Source: Streptomyces sp. PTY087I2 (lineage in GTDB: Bacteria; Actinomycetota; Actinomycetes; Streptomycetales; Streptomycetaceae). From it: a stretch of 49,394 nucleotides of DNA. The notes beneath the pieces are model-generated. The model was not told where the DNA came from and did not search any database. It worked only from the letters and a program-made list of their open reading frames with translations. The position numbers were made by a program, and so were the translations under genes. Of the stretch, positions 8,900 to 16,890 are shown piece after piece (the first letter of the stretch is position 1; each line of letters begins with the position of its first letter). The stretch lies in contig NZ_LZRD01000038.1 in assembly GCF_001687325.1 (NCBI RefSeq), forward strand, positions 1 to 49,394, in the 5' to 3' direction.

Positions 8900-10018
8900 G
8901 TGCGCGACATCCTGCCCGACCTCCGTGCCCGGTGCGCCGACGGCGTCCCCCTCGCCCTGGCGACCGTCGCCGCCGTGCACGGCAGCGCGCCCCGCGACCC
9001 CGGCGCCGTCATGGCCGTCGACGCGGCGGGCGCGGTGGTCGGCAGCGTCTCCGGGGGCTGCGTCGAGGGCGATCTGTACGAGGTCGCCCGCGAGGTCCTT
9101 GCCGGGGCGGGGCCGCGTGTGGTGGCGTACGGGATCAGCGACGACGAGGCGTTCGGCGTCGGGCTGACGTGCGGCGGGACGATCGAGGTCCTGGTGCGCG
9201 CGTATGTCTCCGCAGCCGAGCTGGCGGATCTCGGGGCTCTCCTGGACCTGATCGCCGCGGACCGTCCGGTGGCCGAGGCGACCGTCCTGTCCGGCGCGGC
9301 GGAGACCGGGGCCCGTCTGGTGATCCGCCCCTCCGGCGCCGGGCCCACCACTGGAACGCTCGGCTCCGAGGGGCTCGACGCGGCCGTCACCGACGACGCC
9401 CGCGGACTGCTGGCCCAGGGCCACACCGCGACCCAGTGGTACGGGGCGCACGGCCAGCGCCGGATGCAGGAGGTGGCCGTCTTCATCCGGACGTACGCCC
9501 CGCCGCCCCGCATGCTCGTCTTCGGCGCGATCGACCACGCGGCCGCCACCGCCCGCATCGGCTCGTTCCTCGGCTACCGGGTCACCGTCTGCGACGCCCG
9601 CCCCGCCTTCGCGACCCGGGAACGCTTCCCCACGGCCGACGAGGTGGTCCGCGCCTGGCCGCACACCTATCTGGAGTCCACCGAGGTCGACGCCCGCACG
9701 GTGATCTGCGTCCTCACCCACGACCCGAAGTTCGACGTGCCCCTCCTCCTCGCGGCCCTGCGCACGCCCGCCGCGTACATCGGCGTCATGGGCAGCCGCC
9801 GCACCCACCACGACCGGCTCGCCCGGCTGCGCGAGGCCGGCGCGGACGAGGCGGCCCTCGCCCGCCTCGCCTCCCCCGTGGGCCTCGACCTCGGAGCCCG
9901 TACGCCGGAGGAGACGGCGGTCTCCATCGCGGCCGAGGTCATCCAGCACCGCTGGGGCGGGACGGGACGGCCGCTCGGTGAGCTGACGGGGGCGATCCAC
10001 CACGGCGGAACGTCATGA
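8900..10018 (+). CDS. XdhC/CoxI family protein
   Basis: A 372-residue XdhC-family protein. Members insert or sulfurate the molybdenum cofactor of xanthine dehydrogenase-like enzymes. The N-terminal XdhC_CoxI domain carries SVSGGCVEGDLYEVA (~residues 50-65) and LTCGGTIEVLV. The C-terminal Rossmann-like domain shows LVFGAIDHAAATARIG (~205) and YIGVMGSRRTHHDRL (~295). No molybdoenzyme subunit is adjacent, so its client is not evident. The GTG start lacks a strong ribosome-binding site. Its last 6 nt overlap the 3' end of the convergent MFS gene. Confidence 0.92.
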   Translation: MRDILPDLRARCADGVPLALATVAAVHGSAPRDPGAVMAVDAAGAVVGSVSGGCVEGDLYEVAREVLAGAGPRVVAYGISDDEAFGVGLTCGGTIEVLVRAYVSAAELADLGALLDLIAADRPVAEATVLSGAAETGARLVIRPSGAGPTTGTLGSEGLDAAVTDDARGLLAQGHTATQWYGAHGQRRMQEVAVFIRTYAPPPRMLVFGAIDHAAATARIGSFLGYRVTVCDARPAFATRERFPTADEVVRAWPHTYLESTEVDARTVICVLTHDPKFDVPLLLAALRTPAAYIGVMGSRRTHHDRLARLREAGADEAALARLASPVGLDLGARTPEETAVSIAAEVIQHRWGGTGRPLGELTGAIHHGGTS

Positions 10019-11335
10019 CACCGCCTTCGTCCCGTCGTGCGAGGCCTGTTCCCCGGAGGGCGGCGGGACGCCTCGCCCGCCCGGGCGGTCCATCTCGCGC
10101 CATTCCGGCCGCAGTCCAGCCATATTCGTGGTGAGGAAGTACGCGGCCCCGCAGGCGAACAGCACCGGGGTCAGTCCGACGGCGGAGACCGCCGCACCGG
10201 CGACCAGCCCGCCGAGCGGGATGCCGGACCAGGTCAGCGAGTTGCTGAGCGCTTTGACCCGACCCAGCATCCGGCGCGGCACCCGTTCGACGAGGACGGC
10301 CCCCAGCACGGGGTTGATGAATCCGGCCCCGAATCCACTGACGGCGAAGACGGCGATCACCGCTCCGAGCGGAGCGTCGACGGCCAGGACCAGGAATCTC
10401 GGCGCCCCGGCCAGCAGGAATCCGACGAGGAACACCATCCTGCGACGCAGCCGGTGCGCGGCCATCGCGGCGATGAGGCTCCCGGCGACCGCGGCGGCCC
10501 CCATCACACTGCCGATCAGGCCGATCGCCGTCGGGCCGCTCCCGGACTCCCTCGCCCAGACGGGCAGCAGCAGAGTGCTCATTGCAGCGTCCAGGAAGTT
10601 GGTGATCCCGACCATGACGATGACGGCGAGCAGCAACGGCTCGCCCCGCAGGAACGTGAAGCCCTCGCCGAACCGGCGCCAGTAGCCCGGTTCCTCGGCG
10701 TCGGCAGGTGCTGAAGGGTCCACGGCGGGACGCCCCATGCCACGCGGCAGTGCGATGCCGACCATCACTGAGCCGAGGACGAAGCAGCCCGCGTTGAGGA
10801 CCAGGCCGGGCAGGGGGCCGAGCAGCGCCACCAGGGCGCCGCCCACCACCGGGCCGACGGTGGAGGCCAGCCGCTCGACCACACCGGACAGCCCGGTGGC
10901 CCGCTCCAGCGGTATCCCGCCACGCTCGGCGGCCTCCGGCACCATGACATCCTTGGCCAGATCGCCCGGACCGCGAGCGGCCCCGACCACCGCGACCAAG
11001 GCCAGCAGGACCGGGAAGGACAGCAGGCCCAGGGCGTGGAGCAGCGGGATCGCTGCGGCGGCTGCCGCGCTGGCCAGGTCCGTGGTCCAGGAGACGGCCC
11101 GCGCGCCGATCCGGTCCACCAGAGGGCCGGACAGCGCCTTGACCAGCACGTATGGCGCCATCTCGCAGAAGGCGACCAGCCCGGTCCGAGTCGCGCTGCC
11201 CGTCGTGACGAGCACGAACCAGGGCAGGGCCACCAAGGAGATCCGCGTAGCGGTCAGGGATACGGCTATCGCTGCCAGTACCCCGCCGAGCGGCTTTAAG
11301 GACCGCTTGTCCGGCACAGTCGGCGCCTGGGGCAT
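10013..11335 (-). CDS. MFS transporter (exporter type), TTA-containing
   Basis: A 440-residue major facilitator protein with about 12 hydrophobic segments, most like the MFS_3/EntS-type exporters (DRIGARAVSWTTDL after TM2; GAARGPGDLAKDVMVPE loop). The substrate cannot be read from sequence. The ATG has GGAG 8 nt upstream and overlaps the regulator's stop (TGATG); a GTG 3 nt earlier (11338) is an alternative. Codon 13 is TTA (complement of 11297-11299), the rare leucine codon read by the bldA tRNA in Streptomyces, implying developmental control of translation. It is co-transcribed with the ArsR-type gene, which probably controls it. Confidence 0.93.
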   Translation of the reverse strand: MPQAPTVPDKRSLKPLGGVLAAIAVSLTATRISLVALPWFVLVTTGSATRTGLVAFCEMAPYVLVKALSGPLVDRIGARAVSWTTDLASAAAAAAIPLLHALGLLSFPVLLALVAVVGAARGPGDLAKDVMVPEAAERGGIPLERATGLSGVVERLASTVGPVVGGALVALLGPLPGLVLNAGCFVLGSVMVGIALPRGMGRPAVDPSAPADAEEPGYWRRFGEGFTFLRGEPLLLAVIVMVGITNFLDAAMSTLLLPVWARESGSGPTAIGLIGSVMGAAAVAGSLIAAMAAHRLRRRMVFLVGFLLAGAPRFLVLAVDAPLGAVIAVFAVSGFGAGFINPVLGAVLVERVPRRMLGRVKALSNSLTWSGIPLGGLVAGAAVSAVGLTPVLFACGAAYFLTTNMAGLRPEWREMDRPGGRGVPPPSGEQASHDGTKAVS

Positions 11336-11958
11336 CACGGCGTCTCCGCAGGGCTGTCCAGTTCGGGAAGGACATGCGTGATGACCCCGACCCGCTCGGC
11401 CCCCTCGGGGGCATGCGCCGCCACCTCGGGGACGTCGCGGCGGTAGCGGGCGACGACGTCTCTCAACTCCCGTCGCAGAGCGACGGCTTCCTCGGGTGTC
11501 AGTCGCAGGGTCCAGTCACTCATGTCGAAGGTTCCCCGCCACGCGTGGGGCAGCGTCTGCAGCCCGTTCAGCGTCTGCTGCGTCCGAAGGGTGTAGGTGG
11601 CGGCGACCGACTGCAGGTACGCCAGTGTGGCCTCGGGCTCCCGATCGGCCAGGCTTCGGTCGCTGAGTTCTGTCATCCGGTGCACCGAACGCCACCAGCG
11701 TTCGCGGGCGTTGCCGCGTTCCGTGTCCTCCTCGACGAAGCCCGCCGCGCCGAGCTGGCGCAGGTGGTAGCTGGCCGTTCCGGAGTTCACCCCCAGTCGC
11801 TCCGCGAGGCGGGTGGCCGTGGACGGACCGTGCTTCCGCAGCAGCCCGACCACCTGCACACGGACCGGATGCGCCATGGCACGTAGCCCCTTGGCATCCA
11901 GAACAACGGTTTCCTCTTCGGCGGCAGGGCCGTCCGGCGTCTCCAGCGCATCTGTCAT
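11335..11958 (-). CDS. ArsR-type winged-helix transcriptional regulator
   Basis: A 207-residue regulator. Residues ~20-95 form a winged helix-turn-helix: AMAHPVRVQVVGLLRKHG, TRLAERLGVNSGTASYHLRQL as recognition region, then the GFVEEDTERGNARERWW wing. No metal-binding Cys motif (ELCVCDL) is present, so a metal sensor is unlikely; it resembles the HTH_20 subgroup. The C-terminal ~100 residues, rich in charged helices, could bind a ligand or dimerise. Start: ATG at 11958, where the family homology begins. It overlaps the MFS gene, and a repeated operator-like array lies directly upstream, so autoregulation and control of the exporter are the likely roles. Confidence 0.93.
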   Translation of the reverse strand: MTDALETPDGPAAEEETVVLDAKGLRAMAHPVRVQVVGLLRKHGPSTATRLAERLGVNSGTASYHLRQLGAAGFVEEDTERGNARERWWRSVHRMTELSDRSLADREPEATLAYLQSVAATYTLRTQQTLNGLQTLPHAWRGTFDMSDWTLRLTPEEAVALRRELRDVVARYRRDVPEVAAHAPEGAERVGVITHVLPELDSPAETP

Positions 11959-11973
11959 GCACCGCAGAGTAGA

Positions 11974-12021
11974 CCGCAAAGAGTCATTCGCAAAGAGGTG
12001 TTCGCGAAGAACTCTTTGCGG
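11974..12021. promoter_or_regulatory. Operator-like repeat array upstream of ArsR-type gene
   Basis: CGCAAAGAG occurs at 11975-11983 and 11989-11997, and a variant CGCGAAGAA at 12003-12011: three direct copies at exact 14-nt spacing. In addition CCGCAAAGAGT (11974-11984) is a perfect inverted repeat with ACTCTTTGCGG (12011-12021). The array starts 15 nt upstream of the regulator's ATG and lies in the divergent gap shared with the reductase gene. Inferred: binding site for the adjacent winged-helix regulator. Confidence 0.75.
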
Positions 12022-12132
12022 TTGGGTGTCACCAGTGGCCCAGATGGCTGCCGACCGATGAATTCGGGAGCGCGGAAAGGTCATCATCTGAGGAACTGCC
12101 GGAAGGCGTGCGTCCGTACCGAAGGGGACACC

Positions 12133-12693
12133 ATGGCCAAGCTGATCTACTCGATGATCACCTCGCTCGACGGCTACGCCGAGGCGGCGGAGGGCGGCCT
12201 CGGCGCCGGGGCCGAGGATCCGGAGGTCCATACCTTTGTCAACGACCTCTTCCGCCCGGTCGGCACCTACCTCTACGGCCGGCGGATGTACGAGACGATG
12301 GTCTACTGGGAGACCGCGCTCGACGAGCCGGACCAGCCGCCGCACATCGCGCAGTTCGCCCGGGACTGGCAGGCGGCGGAGAAGGTCGTGTACTCCACGA
12401 CGCTCGACTCGGTGTCCAGTGCGAAGACCCGGATCGAGCGGTCCTTCGACCCGGACGCGGTACGCCGGCTCAAGGACGAGGCGGACGCCGACCTGACCGT
12501 CGACGGCCCGAACCTCGCGGCTCAGGCCATCGCGGCCGGTCTGGTGGACGAGTACCACCTGTTCATCACGACGAGCGTGGTCGGCGGCGGCAAGCGGTTC
12601 TTCCCCGACGGCGTGCGCCTCGACCTCGAACTGGTCGAGGAGCGCGCCTTCGCCGCAAGTGGGCTGATCTACGCCCGCTACCGGACCCGCTGA
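12133..12693 (+). CDS. RibD C-terminal/dihydrofolate reductase-like protein
   Basis: A 186-residue protein of the RibD_C (dihydrofolate reductase-like) family: MAKLIYSMITSLDGYAE at the N terminus, YGRRMYETMVYW in the first third, and VDGPNLAAQAIAAGLVDEY plus TTSVVGGGKRFFPDGVRLDL near the C terminus. Members are presumed NAD(P)H-dependent reductases; substrates are mostly unknown. ATG 12133 has GAAGGGG 5-6 nt upstream; an upstream in-frame start (11998) would add non-family sequence across the regulatory repeats. It is divergent from the ArsR-type gene and may share its operator. Confidence 0.92.
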   Translation: MAKLIYSMITSLDGYAEAAEGGLGAGAEDPEVHTFVNDLFRPVGTYLYGRRMYETMVYWETALDEPDQPPHIAQFARDWQAAEKVVYSTTLDSVSSAKTRIERSFDPDAVRRLKDEADADLTVDGPNLAAQAIAAGLVDEYHLFITTSVVGGGKRFFPDGVRLDLELVEERAFAASGLIYARYRTR

Positions 12694-12709
12694 GGGCCGG
12701 CGGCCTCAG
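12690..12709. terminator. Compact bidirectional hairpin across two convergent stop codons
   Basis: CTGAGG (12690-12695) pairs with CCTCAG (12704-12709), with a few inner G-C pairs. The two arms contain the stop codons of the reductase gene (12691-12693) and of the convergent ABC ATPase gene (complement of 12706-12708). Only 12 nt separate the genes. Confidence 0.5.
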
Positions 12710-13755
12710 TCCGTCGGTACGCCGGCGGACTCGCCCCCGCCCCCGCCCTTGCCCTCCGCACCGCACGCCGCCGCCCAGTGGCATGCCACCTGGGCGTCCC
12801 CGCCCCCGTTCAGCACCGGCAGATCCACTGTGCGGCAGGCCTCCGCCACCCCCGCCCGCTCCGCCTCGCCCGAGGCCAGGACCTGGCAGCGGACGTGGAA
12901 GCGGCAGCCGGACGGCACCTTGGAGGGGTCCGGCGGCTCGCCCGCCAGCACCACCGGTTCGCCCTCCGCCTCCGGAAGGACGGACAACAGGGCCCGGGTG
13001 TACGGGTGCTGAGGGGCCGTGAGCAGCTGCTCGACCGGGCCCGTCTCGACGATCCGGCCCAGATACATCACCGCCACCCGGTCCGCGATGTTCCAGGCGA
13101 GCCCGAGGTCATGGGTGACGACGAGCGCCGAGAGCCCCAGTTCGTCCCGGAGGCGCAGCAGGAGCGCCAGGATCTCGCCCCGTACCGACGCGTCCAGCGA
13201 CGCCACCGGCTCGTCGGCCACGATCAGCTCCGGCTCCAGCACCAGGGCCCCGGCGATCACGACGCGCTGGCGCTGACCGCCCGACAGCTCGTGCGGGAAA
13301 CGCAGGAAGAACCGCTCCGGCGGGCGCAGGCCGGCCCGGGAGAGGGCGTCCGACACGGCGGCCCGCTCGTCGCCCGCGTACCCGTGGATGCGCAGGCCCT
13401 CCGCCACCGCGTCGTACACCGTGTGCCGGGGGTTGAGCGAGCCGCTGGGGTCCTGGAGGACCAGCTGCACGCGTTTGCGGTACGCCTTCAGCGCCCGGCC
13501 CGTGTAGTCCAGCGGGGCGCCGCCGAAGGTGACCCGCCCGGAGGTGGGCGGGACCAGGCCGAGCAGGGAACGGGCGAGCGTCGTCTTGCCGCAGCCGGAC
13601 TCGCCGACCAGCGCGACGATTTCGCCGGGGCGGATGTCCAGGTCGACGCCGTCGACGGCCCGGGCGGTGGCGGCCCCGCGCCGGCCGGGGAACGCGACCT
13701 TCAGCGTCTCGGCGCTGAGGAGGGGCGCGGCGCCGGCCGGAGGGACGGTGCTCAT
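12706..13755 (-). CDS. Peptide ABC transporter ATP-binding protein (DppF/OppF type)
   Basis: A 349-residue ATPase, the second of two nucleotide-binding subunits of a peptide importer. Visible are Walker A GESGCGKTT, Q-loop VLQDPSGSLNPRHTV, signature LSGGQRQRV, Walker B LIVADEPVASLD and the switch His in VVTHDLGLAW. The C-terminal oligopeptide-transporter extension carries the Cys-containing CRFHVRCQ. The chosen ATG overlaps the stop of the upstream ATPase (ATGA); the longer open frame upstream is shadow. It is the last gene of the five-gene operon. Confidence 0.95.
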   Translation of the reverse strand: MSTVPPAGAAPLLSAETLKVAFPGRRGAATARAVDGVDLDIRPGEIVALVGESGCGKTTLARSLLGLVPPTSGRVTFGGAPLDYTGRALKAYRKRVQLVLQDPSGSLNPRHTVYDAVAEGLRIHGYAGDERAAVSDALSRAGLRPPERFFLRFPHELSGGQRQRVVIAGALVLEPELIVADEPVASLDASVRGEILALLLRLRDELGLSALVVTHDLGLAWNIADRVAVMYLGRIVETGPVEQLLTAPQHPYTRALLSVLPEAEGEPVVLAGEPPDPSKVPSGCRFHVRCQVLASGEAERAGVAEACRTVDLPVLNGGGDAQVACHWAAACGAEGKGGGGGESAGVPTD

Positions 13756-14828
13756 GTGGTGCTCCTCGTGTCGTCGGCCCCCGGGGAGACCGGTTCGTCC
13801 ACCAGGACGCAGGCCGCACGGCGCTCCGCCCCGGCCTCCCGCAGCTCCTGGTCCTCGGTGTCGCAGACGTCCAGCGCCACCGGGCACCGCGGATGGAACG
13901 TACAGCCGCCCGGCAGCGCGGCCGGGTCCGGCGGGTCGCCGGGCAGCCCGCGCGGGGCGTGCCGCGAGGACAGGTCCCCGATCCTCGGGAACGCGGCCGA
14001 GAGAGCCTTGCCGTACGGGTGACGGGCGTCCGTGTACACCTGCCGGGCCGGGCCCTCCTCCACGACCCGGCCCGCGTACATCACCGAGAGCCGGTCGCAG
14101 GTGTCGGCGAGCACCGCCAGATCGTGGCTGATCATGATCAGGCCGACGTTCTGGTCGGACACGAGCTGCTCGATCAGGCGCAGGATCTGCGCCTGGATCA
14201 TCACGTCCAGCGCGGTCGTCGGCTCGTCCGCCACGATCAGCCGCGGATCGCAGGCCAGCGCCATCGCGATCATCACGCGCTGGCGCTGCCCGCCGGACAG
14301 CTCGTGCGGATACGCCTGCGCGCGGGCGGCGGGCAGGCCGACCTGTTCCAGCAGCTCACCGGCGCGCCTGCGGGCGGCCGCCGGAGTGGCCTTGCTGTGC
14401 AGCAGGATCGGCTCGGCGATCTGGTCCCCGACCCGGTGGACGGCGTTCAGCGAGTGCATCGCGCCCTGGAAGACGATCGACGCCCCCGCCCAGCGGACCG
14501 CCCGCAGACGGCCCCACTTCATGGCGAGGACGTCCTCGCCGTCGAGCAGGATCTCGCCCGTCAGCTTCGCCGTCGCGGGCAGGAGCCGGAGCAGCGCCAG
14601 AGCCAGGGTGGACTTCCCGCAGCCGGACTCCCCGGCGATGCCGAGCTTCTGCCCGGCCTCGACCCGCAGATCGACCCCCCGCACGGCGGGGACGGCGCCG
14701 GACCCGTCCCCGTACGTGACGGTCAGATTCCGCACCTCCAGGAGCGGGGGGTCGCCGACCGGCTCCGGCGTGCCGGGCGAGCCGGACGGGTCCGGGTTCG
14801 GCGTGGTGGTCGTGGTCGTGGCGGTCAA
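13752..14828 (-). CDS. Peptide ABC transporter ATP-binding protein (DppD/OppD type)
   Basis: A 358-residue ATPase with Walker A GESGCGKST, Q-loop IVFQGAMHSLNAVHRV, signature LSGGQRQRVMIA, Walker B LIVADEPTTALD and switch MISHDLAVLAD. The C-terminal extension has CTFHPRCP, the family's Cys-bearing segment. The start is inferred as TTG at 14828: it overlaps the permease stop (TTGA), has a GGGGG stretch about 8 nt upstream, and no ATG or GTG occurs before the first conserved strand LLEVRNLTV. A Thr/Pro-rich ~30-residue N-terminal tail precedes the domain. Confidence 0.93.
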   Translation of the reverse strand: MTATTTTTTPNPDPSGSPGTPEPVGDPPLLEVRNLTVTYGDGSGAVPAVRGVDLRVEAGQKLGIAGESGCGKSTLALALLRLLPATAKLTGEILLDGEDVLAMKWGRLRAVRWAGASIVFQGAMHSLNAVHRVGDQIAEPILLHSKATPAAARRRAGELLEQVGLPAARAQAYPHELSGGQRQRVMIAMALACDPRLIVADEPTTALDVMIQAQILRLIEQLVSDQNVGLIMISHDLAVLADTCDRLSVMYAGRVVEEGPARQVYTDARHPYGKALSAAFPRIGDLSSRHAPRGLPGDPPDPAALPGGCTFHPRCPVALDVCDTEDQELREAGAERRAACVLVDEPVSPGADDTRSTT

Positions 14829-15799
14829 CGGGACACCCCCAGCTTGGGGTTGAGCACGGACTCGATGGTGCGGCCGCACAGCGTGAAGGCGAGGGCGACC
14901 ACGGCGATGGCGAGTCCGGGCGGAGCGAGGTACCACCAGTTTCCGGAGCTGACCGCGCCGGCCTCGCGGGCGTCCTGGAGCAGACCGCCCCAGGAGACGA
15001 TCGTGGGATCGCTGAGCCCGAGGAAGGCGAGGGTCGCCTCGGTGAGGATGGCGGTGGAGATCACGAGCGTGGTCTGCGCCAGCACCAGCGGCATCACATT
15101 GGGCAGGACATGGCGCGACATGATGTGCCCGTGACCGCCGCCGAGCGCCCGCGAGCGTTCGATGTACGGGCGGGACTCGACGGACAGCGTCTGGGCGCGG
15201 ACCAGCCGGGCGGTCGTCGGCCAGGTCGTCACGCCGATCGCCAGGATCGTCGTCCAGATCGACCGGGAGAGGACCGTGGCCAGGGCGATCGCCAGCACGA
15301 GGGTCGGCATCACCAGGAACCAGTCCGTCACCCGCATGATGACGGTGGCGTACCAGCCCTTGAAGTGGCCCGCGGTGATCCCGATCAGGGTGCCGATCGC
15401 CACCGACAGGAACGCGGCGAGCAGCCCGACCGTCAGCGACACCCGCGTCCCCCACAGCATCAGGGCCAGCAGGCTGCGCCCGAACTGGTCGGTCCCGAGC
15501 GGGAATTCACCGCTCGGCTCCTCCAGCGGGCCGCCCGAGGTGTTTGTCACGCTCTGCGAGTCGGCCCCGACCAGCAGCGGGGCGGTCAGCGCCAGCAGGG
15601 CGATCACCGCGAGCACGGCGAGCCCCACGAGGCCGGCCCGGTGCGTGCGGTACTGCCGCCAGAAGCGGGTCACCGCCTGTCGCCGCCGCGCCCGGGTCAG
15701 GGCGCGCGGGCTCTGCGCCCGTACGTCCCCGGGGGTCCCTGAGGGCTTGCGGGCGTCCGGCTCCTGCGGTTCGGAGGGCTTCTCCATCGACGTCGTCAT
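14825..15799 (-). CDS. Peptide ABC transporter permease (DppC/OppC type)
   Basis: A 324-residue inner-membrane permease with about six membrane segments. After a ~45-residue charged N-terminal tail come TM1 (GLVGLAVLAVIALLALTAPLL), the periplasmic loop with FPLGTDQFGRS typical of OppC, and the EAA-like loop (ERSRALGGGHGHIMSRHVLPN) that contacts the ATPases. Start ATG 15799 overlaps the stop of the partner permease (ATGA). Confidence 0.95.
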   Translation of the reverse strand: MTTSMEKPSEPQEPDARKPSGTPGDVRAQSPRALTRARRRQAVTRFWRQYRTHRAGLVGLAVLAVIALLALTAPLLVGADSQSVTNTSGGPLEEPSGEFPLGTDQFGRSLLALMLWGTRVSLTVGLLAAFLSVAIGTLIGITAGHFKGWYATVIMRVTDWFLVMPTLVLAIALATVLSRSIWTTILAIGVTTWPTTARLVRAQTLSVESRPYIERSRALGGGHGHIMSRHVLPNVMPLVLAQTTLVISTAILTEATLAFLGLSDPTIVSWGGLLQDAREAGAVSSGNWWYLAPPGLAIAVVALAFTLCGRTIESVLNPKLGVSR

Positions 15800-16887
15800 C
15801 GGCCCACCCGGGGATCGAGCAGCGGATAGATCACATCGGCCAGCGTGTTCATCAGGATCACCGCGGCGGCGAACACGAAGAACAGCGCCTGCACCAACGG
15901 CAGGTCGGGCACGCTCAGCGCCTGGTAGAAGAGACCGCCGAGACCCGGCCAGGAGAACACCGTCTCCACCAGGATCGCCCCCGCCACCGTCGTACCGAGG
16001 TTGACGAAGAGCAGGGTGACGGTCGGCAGCATCGCGTTCGGCACGGCGTGCTTCCGGCGGACGAGGTCGTCGCGCAGCCCCTTGGCGCGGGCCGTCGTCA
16101 GATAGTCGCTGCCCATCTCGTCCAGCAGCGAGGAGCGCATCACCAGCAGGGTGCGCGCGTACTCCACGGCGACCAGCGTGACGACGGGCAGCACCAGGTG
16201 GTGGGCGATGTCCAGCACCCGGGCGAAGCCCTCGGTGTTGCCGGACTCCATACCGCCGGTCGGGAACATCCCGGGGATCGGACCGATGCCCACCGACAGG
16301 GTGATGATGAGGAGCAGACCGAGCCAGAACGAGGGCACCGAGTACAGCGTCAGCGCGAACGCCGTGTTGGCCCGGTCCCCGGCACTGCCGTTGCGCCACG
16401 CGGAGCGCGCGCCCAGCCAGATGCCGAGCAGCGTGTAGATGACGAAGGCCGTCCCGGTCAGCAGCAGGGTCGCGGGCAGCGCCTCGGTGATCTTGTCGAC
16501 GACCGGGGCGCGGAACTGGTACGACGTACCGAAGTCGCCGGTCAGCGCCTTGCCGCAGTACTGCGTGAACTGCTGCCACAGCGGCAGGTCGAGCCCGAAC
16601 TCACGGCGCATCGCCGCGATCTGTTCGGTCGACACCTGACGGCCGCCGGTCATCTGCTTGACCGGGTCGCCGGGGATCAGCCGGAAGAGGAAGAAGCTGG
16701 TGACGAGGACGGCGAAGAGGGAGACGGCCGCCCCGGCGAGCTTGCCCGCCGCGTAGCGGGCGTAGGCGGCCGTACTGCGGGAGCGCGGGGAGCGGGCCGA
16801 CGGCCCGGCCGGAGCCGGGCCGCCGGATGCGGTGCTCTCCACGCCCGCCGCGCCCTTCAGCAGGGCGGGAGTGCTTTCTGAGCTCAT
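15796..16887 (-). CDS. Peptide ABC transporter permease (DppB/OppB type)
   Basis: A 363-residue permease. TM1 is LAGAAVSLFAVLVTSFFLFRLIPGDP, with the RLIPGDP turn characteristic of OppB/DppB. The EAA-like coupling loop is YLTTARAKGLRDDLVRRKHAVPNA. Near the C terminus ETVFSWPGLGGLFYQAL matches the family. A ~45-residue Ala/Pro/Ser-rich cytoplasmic tail precedes TM1. It starts 3 nt after the stop of the binding-protein gene, consistent with one operon. Confidence 0.95.
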   Translation of the reverse strand: MSSESTPALLKGAAGVESTASGGPAPAGPSARSPRSRSTAAYARYAAGKLAGAAVSLFAVLVTSFFLFRLIPGDPVKQMTGGRQVSTEQIAAMRREFGLDLPLWQQFTQYCGKALTGDFGTSYQFRAPVVDKITEALPATLLLTGTAFVIYTLLGIWLGARSAWRNGSAGDRANTAFALTLYSVPSFWLGLLLIITLSVGIGPIPGMFPTGGMESGNTEGFARVLDIAHHLVLPVVTLVAVEYARTLLVMRSSLLDEMGSDYLTTARAKGLRDDLVRRKHAVPNAMLPTVTLLFVNLGTTVAGAILVETVFSWPGLGGLFYQALSVPDLPLVQALFFVFAAAVILMNTLADVIYPLLDPRVGR

Positions 16888-16890
16888 GGA

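Noticed and set aside
11335..12558. Long 407-residue form of the ArsR-type regulator
   Set aside because: The N-terminal ~200 residues would be antisense to the reductase gene and have no family similarity; the winged-helix protein begins at 11958.
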